NCBI GenBank assembly: GCA_964614945.1
Contig: CAZTNW010000001.1
Span: 62,001 to 126,000 of the forward strand
From: CAZTNW01 sp964614945
Lineage (GTDB): Bacteria > Caldisericota > JANLFM01
Length of the DNA stretch: 64,000 nt
Reading direction: 5' to 3'
Below, in pieces: positions 57,074 through 64,000 of the stretch; position 1 is the first letter of the stretch, and each line of letters opens with the position of its first letter. The notes under the pieces were generated by a model. The model did not search any database. It worked only from the letters and a program-made list of their open reading frames with translations, and was not told the origin of the DNA. The position numbers were made by a program, and so were the translations under genes.

Positions 57074-59596
57074 ATGCTCAAAGCTTTGCAGGGTATCCTC
57101 TCATCGAACGAGAGGGAGATAAAGCGCCTCTCTCGGATTGTTGAGCTAATCAATCGCCATAGCGATAAATATGAAAACCTCTCTCTCGAAGAGATCCCAG
57201 GGGTGACGGAACAATTCCAAAAGCGCCTTTCTCAGGGAGAGACTCTTGATGATTTGCTTCCTGAGAGCTTCGCATTGGTGCGGGAAGTTTCCACCAGAAC
57301 GATTGGTCTGCGGCATTTTGATGTTCAGCTCCTGGGCGGTGTCGTGCTGCACCAGGGTAAGATCGCCGAGATGAAGACGGGCGAAGGTAAGACTCTGGTA
57401 GCGACTCTTCCCGCCTATCTTAATGCTCTGGGAGGAAAAGGCGTCCATATAGTCACGGTAAACGATTACCTGGCCAAACGCGACCGTCAATGGATGGGGC
57501 CCGTATACGAAGCTCTGGGCTTGCGAGTGGGCTTACTCCTGCATGATTCCAACTATGATCAGAGGAAGGAAGCCTACGCTGCTGACGTAACGTATGGTAC
57601 CAACAACGAGTTCGGGTTTGATTTTCTGCGGGATAACATGGCGCTTTCCCTGGATCATGCCGTACAGGTGACATTAAACTTTGCCATTGTGGATGAAGTG
57701 GACTCCATCTTGATCGACGAGGCTCGGACGCCACTGATTATCTCCGGACCGGCCGAGGAATCGACAGAGCTCTACTACAAAGCCGCACAAATTGCCCGCC
57801 GTCTCACCCCTGAAGAGGACTACACTGTTGATGAAAAAGCAAGATCGGCCTCCTTGACCCCGGAGGGAGCGCGTAAGGTCGAGCGATATTTCGGGCTCGA
57901 TAATCTCTACGCCGGGGAGAACGTCGAGCACCTTCGCCACGCCCTGTCCGCTCTGAGAGCGCAGTACCTCTACAGGAACGAAGTGGATTACATCGTCAAG
58001 GAAGGGGAAGTGGTGATCGTCGACGAATTTACCGGCCGACTCATGTTCGGCAGGCGCTACAGCGATGGCCTGCATCAAGCTATCGAGGCCAAGGAGGGAT
58101 TGCGCGTGCGCGAAGAGAATCAGACTCTAGCCACCATTACCTTCCAGAACTACTTTCGTATGTACCAGAAGCTGGCCGGTATGACAGGCACCGCCTATAC
58201 AGAAGAAGAGGAGTTCCGCGCTATCTATAAATTACCCGTGGTGGCAATTCCCACTCACCGACCGATGATCAGGGACGATTTTCCCGATAAGGTGTTCAAG
58301 ACCGAGAAAGTCAAGTTCAAGGCCATTGTTGAGGAAGTGAAGAAAAACCATGAAATTGGGCGCCCGGTATTGGTCGGTACCAGGTCCATTGAGAAATCGG
58401 AGATCTTGAGTCGGATGCTGACCCAACAGGGAATCACCCATCAGGTTCTCAACGCCAAATACCATGAGAAGGAAGCCCAGATAATAGCGCTTGCCGGCCA
58501 AAAAGGCGCGGTTACGATCGCCACTAATATGGCCGGCCGGGGTGTCGATATTGTATTGCAGGACGGAATTACAGAGATCGGTGGCCTGCACATCATCGGC
58601 ACAGAAAGACACGAAGCCCGCCGGATCGACAACCAGTTACGCGGCAGGTCCGGCCGGCAAGGCGACCCAGGATCCTCACGTTTCTACCTCTCTCTCGATG
58701 ATGAGCTCCTCCGCCTGTTCGGCGGAAGTATGCTTTCCTCGATCATGGAACGATTGAGGGTGCCGGAGGAGATGCCAATCGAGCACTCTCTTCTGACAAA
58801 GGCGATCGAGAATGCCCAGAAGAGAGTAGAGGCACACAATTTTGAGATCCGGAAGCAACTTTTGGAATTCGACGACGTCCTGAACAAGCAGCGCGAGGTC
58901 GCCTATTCCGAACGCCGCCGGATCATCACCGAGGACAAGCTGAGAAACCATGTGCATAAGCTCCTGCGCCAGACGGTGGAGGAAATATTCAACCTTTACC
59001 TGAATGTGCACGGTTCTCGTGAAGAGTGGGATCTCGCCGGGTTGAAAAATGCCTTTCAGGGTCTGACAAATAAAACGCTATTAATTCCAGAGGAAAAGGA
59101 CAGGTCCGAACTGTTGCAATGGGCTCAGAGCAGGATTGTTGAGCTCTATACAGAAAGGGTGAAAGAGATTGGGGAGGAGCTTATGCCACAGGTCGAACGA
59201 TTTGTCCTCCTCAGGGTACTGGACGGAAAATGGAAAGACCATCTCTATAATATGGACTTCCTCAAGGAGGGGATCGGGCTCAGAGCCTACGGGCAGAAAT
59301 CTCCACTTTTAGAGTATCAATTTGAAGCTTTCGAGATGTTCCAGGGCATGATGAGGGCTGCCAGAGAAGAATCAAGCAAGCTCCTCTTCCGCGTCCAGTT
59401 GCAAAAATCGCCACTGCCCGTCGCCTCACCTCCTTTCCAGTCCATAACCAATCAACCAAAGAGGCCTGAAAGGGAAAGATCGCGGGAGATGGCTGCCGTA
59501 AGAAAGCAGGGTTCTGCTGATCATGTAGGAAGAAATGACCCCTGTCCTTGCGGTTCGGGCAAGAAATATAAGAAATGCCACGGGAAAAACCAATAG
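57074..59596 (+). CDS. secA: Protein translocase ATPase SecA
   Basis: An 840-aa motor for export through SecYEG. Walker A is AEMKTGEGKTLVATLPAYL, Walker B region IVDEVDSILIDEARTPLIISG, then the PPXD, helicase-like TNMAGRGVDIVL and LRGRSGRQGDPGSSRFYLSLDDEL. The scaffold and wing domains are normal. The C-terminal zinc motif GRNDPCPCGSGKKYKKCHG binds SecB or ribosomes. It directly abuts hpf and overlaps the prfB frame's earliest ATG. Confidence 0.97.
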   Translation: MLKALQGILSSNEREIKRLSRIVELINRHSDKYENLSLEEIPGVTEQFQKRLSQGETLDDLLPESFALVREVSTRTIGLRHFDVQLLGGVVLHQGKIAEMKTGEGKTLVATLPAYLNALGGKGVHIVTVNDYLAKRDRQWMGPVYEALGLRVGLLLHDSNYDQRKEAYAADVTYGTNNEFGFDFLRDNMALSLDHAVQVTLNFAIVDEVDSILIDEARTPLIISGPAEESTELYYKAAQIARRLTPEEDYTVDEKARSASLTPEGARKVERYFGLDNLYAGENVEHLRHALSALRAQYLYRNEVDYIVKEGEVVIVDEFTGRLMFGRRYSDGLHQAIEAKEGLRVREENQTLATITFQNYFRMYQKLAGMTGTAYTEEEEFRAIYKLPVVAIPTHRPMIRDDFPDKVFKTEKVKFKAIVEEVKKNHEIGRPVLVGTRSIEKSEILSRMLTQQGITHQVLNAKYHEKEAQIIALAGQKGAVTIATNMAGRGVDIVLQDGITEIGGLHIIGTERHEARRIDNQLRGRSGRQGDPGSSRFYLSLDDELLRLFGGSMLSSIMERLRVPEEMPIEHSLLTKAIENAQKRVEAHNFEIRKQLLEFDDVLNKQREVAYSERRRIITEDKLRNHVHKLLRQTVEEIFNLYLNVHGSREEWDLAGLKNAFQGLTNKTLLIPEEKDRSELLQWAQSRIVELYTERVKEIGEELMPQVERFVLLRVLDGKWKDHLYNMDFLKEGIGLRAYGQKSPLLEYQFEAFEMFQGMMRAAREESSKLLFRVQLQKSPLPVASPPFQSITNQPKRPERERSREMAAVRKQGSADHVGRNDPCPCGSGKKYKKCHGKNQ

Positions 59597-59613
59597 ATAC
59601 CGGTTCTCTCCGG

Positions 59614-60690
59614 ATGGAAATTGAAGCATATGTCGAGCGCTTCGAGCAACTGGCTTCCTCTTTTGACGTCAATGCCCTGGAAGAGAGAAAGAAACAATTC
59701 TCCGCGCAGAGTTCAACGCAGAGCTTTTGGCAGAGTACGGATAGAATGAAAGTCCTGCGTGAATTAACTCATTTGGGCAACCTCCTGGAAACCTACGAGG
59801 GGGTCCAGAGGGAACTCGGCGAAGCGCAAACCTGGTTGAGGTTAATGCAGGAAGAGGACATTTCACCCCTGCTTTTTGAGCTGGAGAAGAAAATGCAGGA
59901 GTGGGAGGAAATGGCCCGGAAAACGGAGGAATCGCTCTACCTGGACAATCCTTATGACTTTTCTAACGCAATCCTATCGGTACACGCCGGGGCGGGAGGC
60001 ACAGATGCCCAAGATTGGGCAGAAATGCTTCTACGCATGTTTTTGCGCTGGGCAGAACGACACGATTTCAAAGCAGGGATTGCGGATATCTCAGAAGGAG
60101 AAGAGGCTGGGATTAAATCAGCAACCGTTTTGATCAGAGGGAATAAAGCCTACGGCCTGCTTCGTAACGAGAAAGGGGTGCATCGTTTGATCAGGATCTC
60201 TCCTTATGATGCCAACCGCCGGCGTCACACTTCGTTTGCCTTAGTTGACGTAATTCCAGAGATTGATGAGGCTGAGCTCGTGATAAATCCCGAGGATCTT
60301 AAAATAGAGACCTTTCGCGCCTCCGGGCATGGAGGACAAAATGTCCAGAAGACTGATACAGCCATTCGAATAACCCACATCCCTACAGGTATTGTGGCTC
60401 AGTGTCAGAATGAACGATCTCAGCTGCAGAACAAGGCGACGGCGATGAAAATACTTTTTTCGCGGCTTCACGCCAGGCAAGCCGAGGAGGGCAGGAAAAG
60501 AATTCAAGAATTGCGGGGGGAATACTTGACAGCGGCCTGGGGTAACCAAATCAGATCTTACTTTCTGCATCCCTATACTCTCGTTAAGGATCACCGTACC
60601 GGACTGGAAATGGGCGATGCGAGCCGAATATTAGATGGAGATATCGATCCGTTTATCTGGGAGAATTTGCGGCAAAAGAAAAGGAGTTGA
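59614..60690 (+). CDS. prfB: Peptide chain release factor 2
   Basis: A class I release factor for UGA and UAA stops. SVHAGAGGTDAQDWAEMLLRMFLRWAERHDF contains the GGQ-family preamble, SGHGGQNVQKTDTAIRITHIPTGI carries the catalytic GGQ, and the RF2-type recognition loop lies before it. Unlike most prfB genes it has no internal UGA programmed frameshift: the SFD codons (TCT TTT GAC) read straight through. Start ATG 59614 is preferred; ATG 59575 inside secA is an alternative. Confidence 0.94.
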   Translation: MEIEAYVERFEQLASSFDVNALEERKKQFSAQSSTQSFWQSTDRMKVLRELTHLGNLLETYEGVQRELGEAQTWLRLMQEEDISPLLFELEKKMQEWEEMARKTEESLYLDNPYDFSNAILSVHAGAGGTDAQDWAEMLLRMFLRWAERHDFKAGIADISEGEEAGIKSATVLIRGNKAYGLLRNEKGVHRLIRISPYDANRRRHTSFALVDVIPEIDEAELVINPEDLKIETFRASGHGGQNVQKTDTAIRITHIPTGIVAQCQNERSQLQNKATAMKILFSRLHARQAEEGRKRIQELRGEYLTAAWGNQIRSYFLHPYTLVKDHRTGLEMGDASRILDGDIDPFIWENLRQKKRS

Positions 60691-61145
60691 TAATATATAT
60701 GATTGTCAGCGGAGGGCGAAGAAGAACAATTAAAAGAATATTAACCCTGATTTCAATCAGTCTAATAATTTTTGCCGGAGCATTGCTGTATAGACCGGTG
60801 TTTGCGCAGACCGGTCCGGGGACGGTTGATGATCCGGTGGTCACAAAGAGCTACCTTGACCAGTTCCTGGTGCCGAAAATAGTCGAGCTCGCAGCCGGGC
60901 AGTCATTAATCGGGGAAAGTGGAACTCAGCTCATTCTCCGGGTCGGAACTGTTTATTGCTTGGCTGACCCGGCCTATACCAAAGGAGGCCTCTCGGATCT
61001 GACGGGAGGCACGGACATCGGTCACATGCAGCCCGTTTTCTCTAACCACCTCCTAATATGCCCACGCTCGGACGGAAGGGGCTTGATTGCTCAGACCGAC
61101 TCCATCGTAATGGTCTGGGGGCTGTATCAAATCCTGGGAGACTGA
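60687..61145 (+). CDS. Small secreted hypothetical protein
   Basis: A 152-aa protein with a basic N-terminus, a hydrophobic helix (ILTLISISLIIFAGALLY, about residues 18-36) and a likely signal-peptidase site after VFA-QTGPG. The mature part opens GTVDDPVVTKSYLDQFL, and later has LAAGQSLIGESGTQLILRVG and GHMQPVFSNHLLICPRSDGRGLIAQTDSIVMVWG. Two Cys occur. I recognise the VDDPVVTKSYxD opening from exported proteins of anaerobic Firmicutes but know no function. It is coupled to prfB and ftsE. Confidence 0.8.
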   Translation: MIIYMIVSGGRRRTIKRILTLISISLIIFAGALLYRPVFAQTGPGTVDDPVVTKSYLDQFLVPKIVELAAGQSLIGESGTQLILRVGTVYCLADPAYTKGGLSDLTGGTDIGHMQPVFSNHLLICPRSDGRGLIAQTDSIVMVWGLYQILGD

Positions 61146-61862
61146 GTGCAGACTAAATTCGGGGTCACAATGGTAGAACTGAAAAACGTATCCAAGATGT
61201 ATGGTCCCAATGCACTTGCTCTGGACAATGTCAACTTGGAGGTCGAAAAGGGAAACCTAGCATTTATTATGGGACCATCGGGGGCAGGCAAATCGACGCT
61301 TTTGAAACTCCTCTATCGAGCGGAGGTTCCGACTCAAGGCCGAGTCATTGTCGACGGGAGAGATGTAGCCAAATTGAAGCACAACCAGGTTCCTTTTCTG
61401 CGACGCACAATAGGCACTGTCTTTCAGGATTACAAACTACTGCCGCGGCGAACAGTGAGCGAAAACGTGCTTTTCAGCCTTGAAGTAATTGGAGTCCCGG
61501 AAAAAGAAGCGCGCAAGAGAGTACGGCATGTTCTGGAGCTTGTGGGACTCGATGACAAGGCCAATGTTTTTCCGGAGGAGCTTTCCGGAGGCGAGCAGCA
61601 GAGAGTCAGCATCGCCAGGGCTCTTGCTAATAATCCTCCCCTCTTTCTGGCAGACGAACCCACTGGAAACCTTGATTGGACTTCCTCCTGGGAGCTTATG
61701 GAGTTGCTCAAACAGATCAATGAGCAGGGCACCACTGTCGTGATGGCGACGCATCACGAGGAGATCGTACGCAAAATGAAATGCCACACTATCATATTAG
61801 AGAAAGGCAGGAAGACCGGAGAAATATTAAATGACCCGGAGAATACGACGGCGACTATATAA
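61146..61862 (+). CDS. ftsE: Cell division ATP-binding protein FtsE
   Basis: A 238-aa ABC ATPase: Walker A IMGPSGAGKSTLLKLLYR, Q-loop GTVFQDYKLLPRRTVSENVLFSLEVIG, signature LSGGEQQRVSIARALANNPPLFLADEPTGNLD. With FtsX it forms a complex that signals to a periplasmic or extracellular cell-wall hydrolase during division. The M23 peptidase two genes downstream is the natural partner. GTG 61146 with TGGGAG upstream is used; ATG 61170 is an alternative. Confidence 0.95.
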   Translation: MQTKFGVTMVELKNVSKMYGPNALALDNVNLEVEKGNLAFIMGPSGAGKSTLLKLLYRAEVPTQGRVIVDGRDVAKLKHNQVPFLRRTIGTVFQDYKLLPRRTVSENVLFSLEVIGVPEKEARKRVRHVLELVGLDDKANVFPEELSGGEQQRVSIARALANNPPLFLADEPTGNLDWTSSWELMELLKQINEQGTTVVMATHHEEIVRKMKCHTIILEKGRKTGEILNDPENTTATI

Positions 61863-62757
61863 GGATCAGATTAACCCTTTCCGGCTATCCCGCAGGGTTT
61901 TACTCGAAACCTGGCTGAATGTCAGGCGGAATGGCGCCTTTTCCCTCGCCTGCATTGCCGTAGCAGCTATTTCCCTCTTAGTCTTCGGGATCTTCCTCCT
62001 GATAGATGGAAGCCTGAATAATCTCGTCAGGAGCTTCGAGGAAAGAGTGGGCGTCTCTGCCTATTTGAAATCCACCGTTACCCCCTCTCAGGCTGCCTGG
62101 CTGCAGTCAAAAATAATCAGCTGGCCCGAGGTGCAAGCAGTGGATTACGTGTCCAGCGTAGAGGCCATGGATTCACTGAAAAAGGACCTTTCAGGGTTCG
62201 AGGACGTCCTCTCCAGCTTGTCTGTTAACCCTCTCCCGGCCTCACTTGAGATCAAGCCGAAGAATCCCGATGCCACATCCAGTATCGTGGAGCAGCTGCA
62301 AGATTTAGAGGACATAGAGGAAGTGCAATACGATGCGGCAACGGTGTCAAAGCTCGTTGCGTTCGCTAGTTTCTTTCGCCTTCTGGGAGTGATCATCTCG
62401 CTTTTATTCGTTTTCTGTACATGGTTTCTCCTTTCCTCGGCAATCAGGATGACTGTTTATGCCAGAAAGATTGAGATCGAGGTGATGAAGCTCGTGGGGG
62501 CTACTGATTCATACATAAAATACCCGTTCATCACCGAAGGAATTTTTTACGGCCTGGTAGGAGCGGCTTTAGCCTGCATTCTTCTTCTTCCCCTGCGGAC
62601 AGTACTTATCGCTGGTCTCCAACGAGTAGGTTTCCTTGCCCATATTGGCCCTGACCAAACCTTCTTGATCTGGGTGATCCTCATCCTTCTTGCCCTCGGG
62701 TCTTCCCTCGGCGCTCTTTCCGCCAATTTAAGCGTCAGGAGGTTCCTGCGGGTATGA
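61831..62757 (+). CDS. ftsX: Cell division protein FtsX
   Basis: A 308-aa membrane protein with one N-terminal helix (FSLACIAVAAISLLVFGIFLLI), a large extracellular domain (GVSAYLKSTVTPSQAAWLQSKI...) and three C-terminal helices. EIEVMKLVGATDSYIKYPFITEGIFYGLVGAALA is the FtsX/MacB permease signature. It overlaps ftsE by 32 bases. Confidence 0.95.
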   Translation: MTRRIRRRLYKDQINPFRLSRRVLLETWLNVRRNGAFSLACIAVAAISLLVFGIFLLIDGSLNNLVRSFEERVGVSAYLKSTVTPSQAAWLQSKIISWPEVQAVDYVSSVEAMDSLKKDLSGFEDVLSSLSVNPLPASLEIKPKNPDATSSIVEQLQDLEDIEEVQYDAATVSKLVAFASFFRLLGVIISLLFVFCTWFLLSSAIRMTVYARKIEIEVMKLVGATDSYIKYPFITEGIFYGLVGAALACILLLPLRTVLIAGLQRVGFLAHIGPDQTFLIWVILILLALGSSLGALSANLSVRRFLRV

Positions 62758-63914
62758 AGTGTGCCATAACTTCTTTAATGGCCATTTTCTGCCTTCTCAG
62801 TTTAATCGGCCCTGCGAGAGCCGGTGAGCTCGAGGACCTGCAGGCAGAACTTGAGGATTACAAAGCACGCCTGGAGGAAGTGAAATATAAGCTGGCGCAG
62901 ACCCAGGAGCATCAAAGCGAGCTCCTTAATCAGATTGACGAATTAAATAAACAAATGTACGACCTGGAAGCTGATTATTCTTTCTATCAGACCAAATTGG
63001 ATCAGGTCGGCCAGTCAATCGACCTGGCTTCGAGTTCAATCGAAAAAAAGGACGCCGAGGTTAAAGTAATCGATAAGGCCCTCAAAGAAAGGCAAGATTT
63101 GCTCGCGCAGAGACTAATCACGCTTTATAAGCTAACTCGCGGGAAATATTTGGAAGTTCTTCTTTCCTCCGCAGATTTTCATCAGTTCGGCGCCCGCATC
63201 GCCTATTTCCAAAGGGTGTTTCGAGAGGATCAATCTCTATTAGAGCAAACAAAACAGTTGATCTCCTCCCTACAAGTAGAGAAAACCCAGCTGCAGGAGC
63301 AGAAGGAATTGCTCCTGCGTCAGCAGGAGCAATACGCTCTGCTGCAGACGAAAGCAGAGCTGCAGAAATCCACTCTCGAGGAGGAGTTCTTCACTCGCAA
63401 ATCCGAATTAGTATGGGCCGCCGAGGAGCAAAGCGCTCTTGAGGGAGAGGAATCCGAGCTCGTTGCCCTGATTGAGCAGGACCAACAATATATTGCCCAA
63501 TTGCTGACCGGACACGATTTTGTCTATACTGGAGCTCCCTCCGACGCTGGGTTGATCTGGCCAGTCAGTGGACCGATCACTTCTGAATTCGGGTGGCGCA
63601 GCTGGGGGGATTTCCACCGAGGGATAGATATCGGCGCCCCCTATGGTACTTCCGTTGCCGCTGCCGCTGACGGGATCGTCATCGCTGCAGAGTACCTAGG
63701 AACGTACGGAAACCTGATAATCATTGATCATCTGAACGGGTTGTCCACTGTATACGCCCACCTTTCAGGATATGCTGTAGATGTGGGAGAGGAGGTTGCT
63801 CGAGGTATGGTGATCGGTTGGGTAGGCATGACCGGACTGACGACCGGGCCGCACCTTCATTTCGAGGTCCGTGTGAGCGGCGAGTTTGTTGACCCCCTCG
63901 GGTGGTTGCCATAA
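62754..63914 (+). CDS. EnvC-like M23 family murein hydrolase with coiled coil
   Basis: A 386-aa secreted protein: signal peptide (about residues 1-23, ending PARAG), a long coiled coil (about 24-250) and a C-terminal M23/LytM domain. The zinc site is intact: SEFGWRSWGDFHRGIDIGAPYGTSVAAAADG and TGPHLHFEVRV, so it should be an active endopeptidase. Some EnvC homologues are degenerate activators; this one is not. Position after ftsEX suggests control by FtsX, as for PcsB or CwlO. It overlaps ftsX in an ATGA. Confidence 0.93.
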   Translation: MKCAITSLMAIFCLLSLIGPARAGELEDLQAELEDYKARLEEVKYKLAQTQEHQSELLNQIDELNKQMYDLEADYSFYQTKLDQVGQSIDLASSSIEKKDAEVKVIDKALKERQDLLAQRLITLYKLTRGKYLEVLLSSADFHQFGARIAYFQRVFREDQSLLEQTKQLISSLQVEKTQLQEQKELLLRQQEQYALLQTKAELQKSTLEEEFFTRKSELVWAAEEQSALEGEESELVALIEQDQQYIAQLLTGHDFVYTGAPSDAGLIWPVSGPITSEFGWRSWGDFHRGIDIGAPYGTSVAAAADGIVIAAEYLGTYGNLIIIDHLNGLSTVYAHLSGYAVDVGEEVARGMVIGWVGMTGLTTGPHLHFEVRVSGEFVDPLGWLP

Positions 63915-63924
63915 ACTAAGCACT

Positions 63925-64000
63925 ATGAGGAACAGGAATCGTTTTACGGCAGCCATCTTAGCACTTCTCCTGGCTGTTTTTGCGTTTCTTCTAGGATATC
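63925..64000 (+). CDS. Start of a secreted protein, probably a CtpA-type (S41) processing protease, cut by window edge
   Basis: From ATG 63925 the frame reads MRNRNRFTAAILALLLAVFA and stays open to the window end, a basic start followed by a hydrophobic signal helix. S41 C-terminal processing proteases commonly follow ftsEX and the M23 peptidase, so this is the likeliest identity, inferred from position only. Confidence 0.45.
   Translation, partial: MRNRNRFTAAILALLLAVFAFLLGY

Noticed and set aside
57146..58887. Several antisense frames over secA (up to 134 codons)
   Set aside because: They are mirror frames of a strongly coding gene with no homology pattern or ribosome site.
59640..59700. 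Programmed +1 frameshift in prfB
   Set aside because: TTTTGAC is present but the T-G-A is split between codons TTT and GAC in the reading frame, so no stop has to be bypassed.
62754..63914. EnvC-like protein as a degenerate, non-catalytic activator
   Set aside because: The His/Asp zinc ligands (HRGID, HLH) are all present, so it should be an active peptidase.
1..64000. CRISPR arrays, insertion sequences, phage genes, rRNA genes
   Set aside because: I looked for regularly spaced repeats, transposase or integrase signatures and rRNA sequence and found none.

Overview
The window is a dense stretch of bacterial chromosome of roughly even base composition. Almost all genes are housekeeping or central-metabolism genes. 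Many sit in long same-strand runs with 4-20 base overlaps (ATGA-type coupling), and TTG and GTG starts are common. Gene order and content resemble Firmicutes-type and deep-branching anaerobes: Asp23-nusB, yceD-rpmF-plsX-acpP-rnc-ftsY-ylxM-ffh-rpsP-khpA-ylqD-rimM-trmD-rplS, rpsB-tsf-pyrH-frr, and ftsE-ftsX-M23 peptidase-ctpA. No LPS, flagellar, sporulation, phage, IS or CRISPR genes were seen. Ferredoxin-linked 2-oxoacid oxidation, butyrate-kinase-type ATP formation and two glutamate dehydrogenases suggest an anaerobic amino-acid fermenter. Finer taxonomy cannot be decided from the sequence alone.

Layout. 1-1.5 kb (minus): yebC-ruvC-ruvA. 1.6-20.1 kb (plus): peptidase, EF-P, Asp23, NusB, acylphosphatase, isoprenoid genes (ispA-like, dxs), nadK and recN. 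These lead directly into a fermentation module (buk, ptb, MinD-like P-loop protein, korDABC), then M20 peptidase, NUDIX, deoB, a 3D-domain secreted protein, ksgA and ispE. 20.1-20.7 kb: a decayed VOC/glyoxalase pseudogene and tRNA-Val. 20.9-28.9 kb: a glutamate dehydrogenase, two large PPDK-type ATP-grasp proteins on the minus strand, and a second glutamate dehydrogenase with a clear promoter and terminator. 29.1-30.3 kb: four tRNAs (Asp, Phe, Gly, Cys), a frameshifted isoprenylcysteine-methyltransferase-like pseudogene and tRNA-Leu. 30.3-43.9 kb: methyltransferase, universal stress protein, then the long ribosome/SRP/tRNA-modification operon running into lepB-rnhB-yraN-comM-dprA. 43.9-50.4 kb: an ornithine-cyclodeaminase-like gene, rpsB-tsf-pyrH-frr, and lipid/envelope genes (uppS-like, cdsA, rseP). 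50.4-55.8 kb: ispG, glycosyltransferase, a degenerate PTS Enzyme I barrel, a Clp1-type kinase and a GAF-GGDEF protein. 55.8-64 kb: rsmI, hpf, secA, prfB, a small secreted protein, ftsE, ftsX, an M23 peptidase and the start of a probable ctpA.

The most unusual content is a set of proteins that keep an enzyme's fold signature but have lost its catalytic residues or partner domains. The gene in the uppS position between frr and cdsA lacks the catalytic Asp and the RTGGE motif. A stand-alone protein (52117-52902) aligns almost gap-free over long stretches with the C-terminal PEP-binding barrel of PTS Enzyme I but has lost nearly every active-site residue, including the catalytic Cys. Two adjacent PPDK-type proteins keep the ATP-grasp part but have no recognisable phosphohistidine or PEP domain; in that place both carry a shared C-terminal region with a GPGRWGS motif. 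Several genes (ruvC, the MinD-like gene, rnc, perhaps pyrH) have conserved N-termini that begin upstream of, or without, a convincing ATG/GTG/TTG start. Two striking inverted repeats lie inside coding sequence, one in ffh and one in the uppS-like gene.
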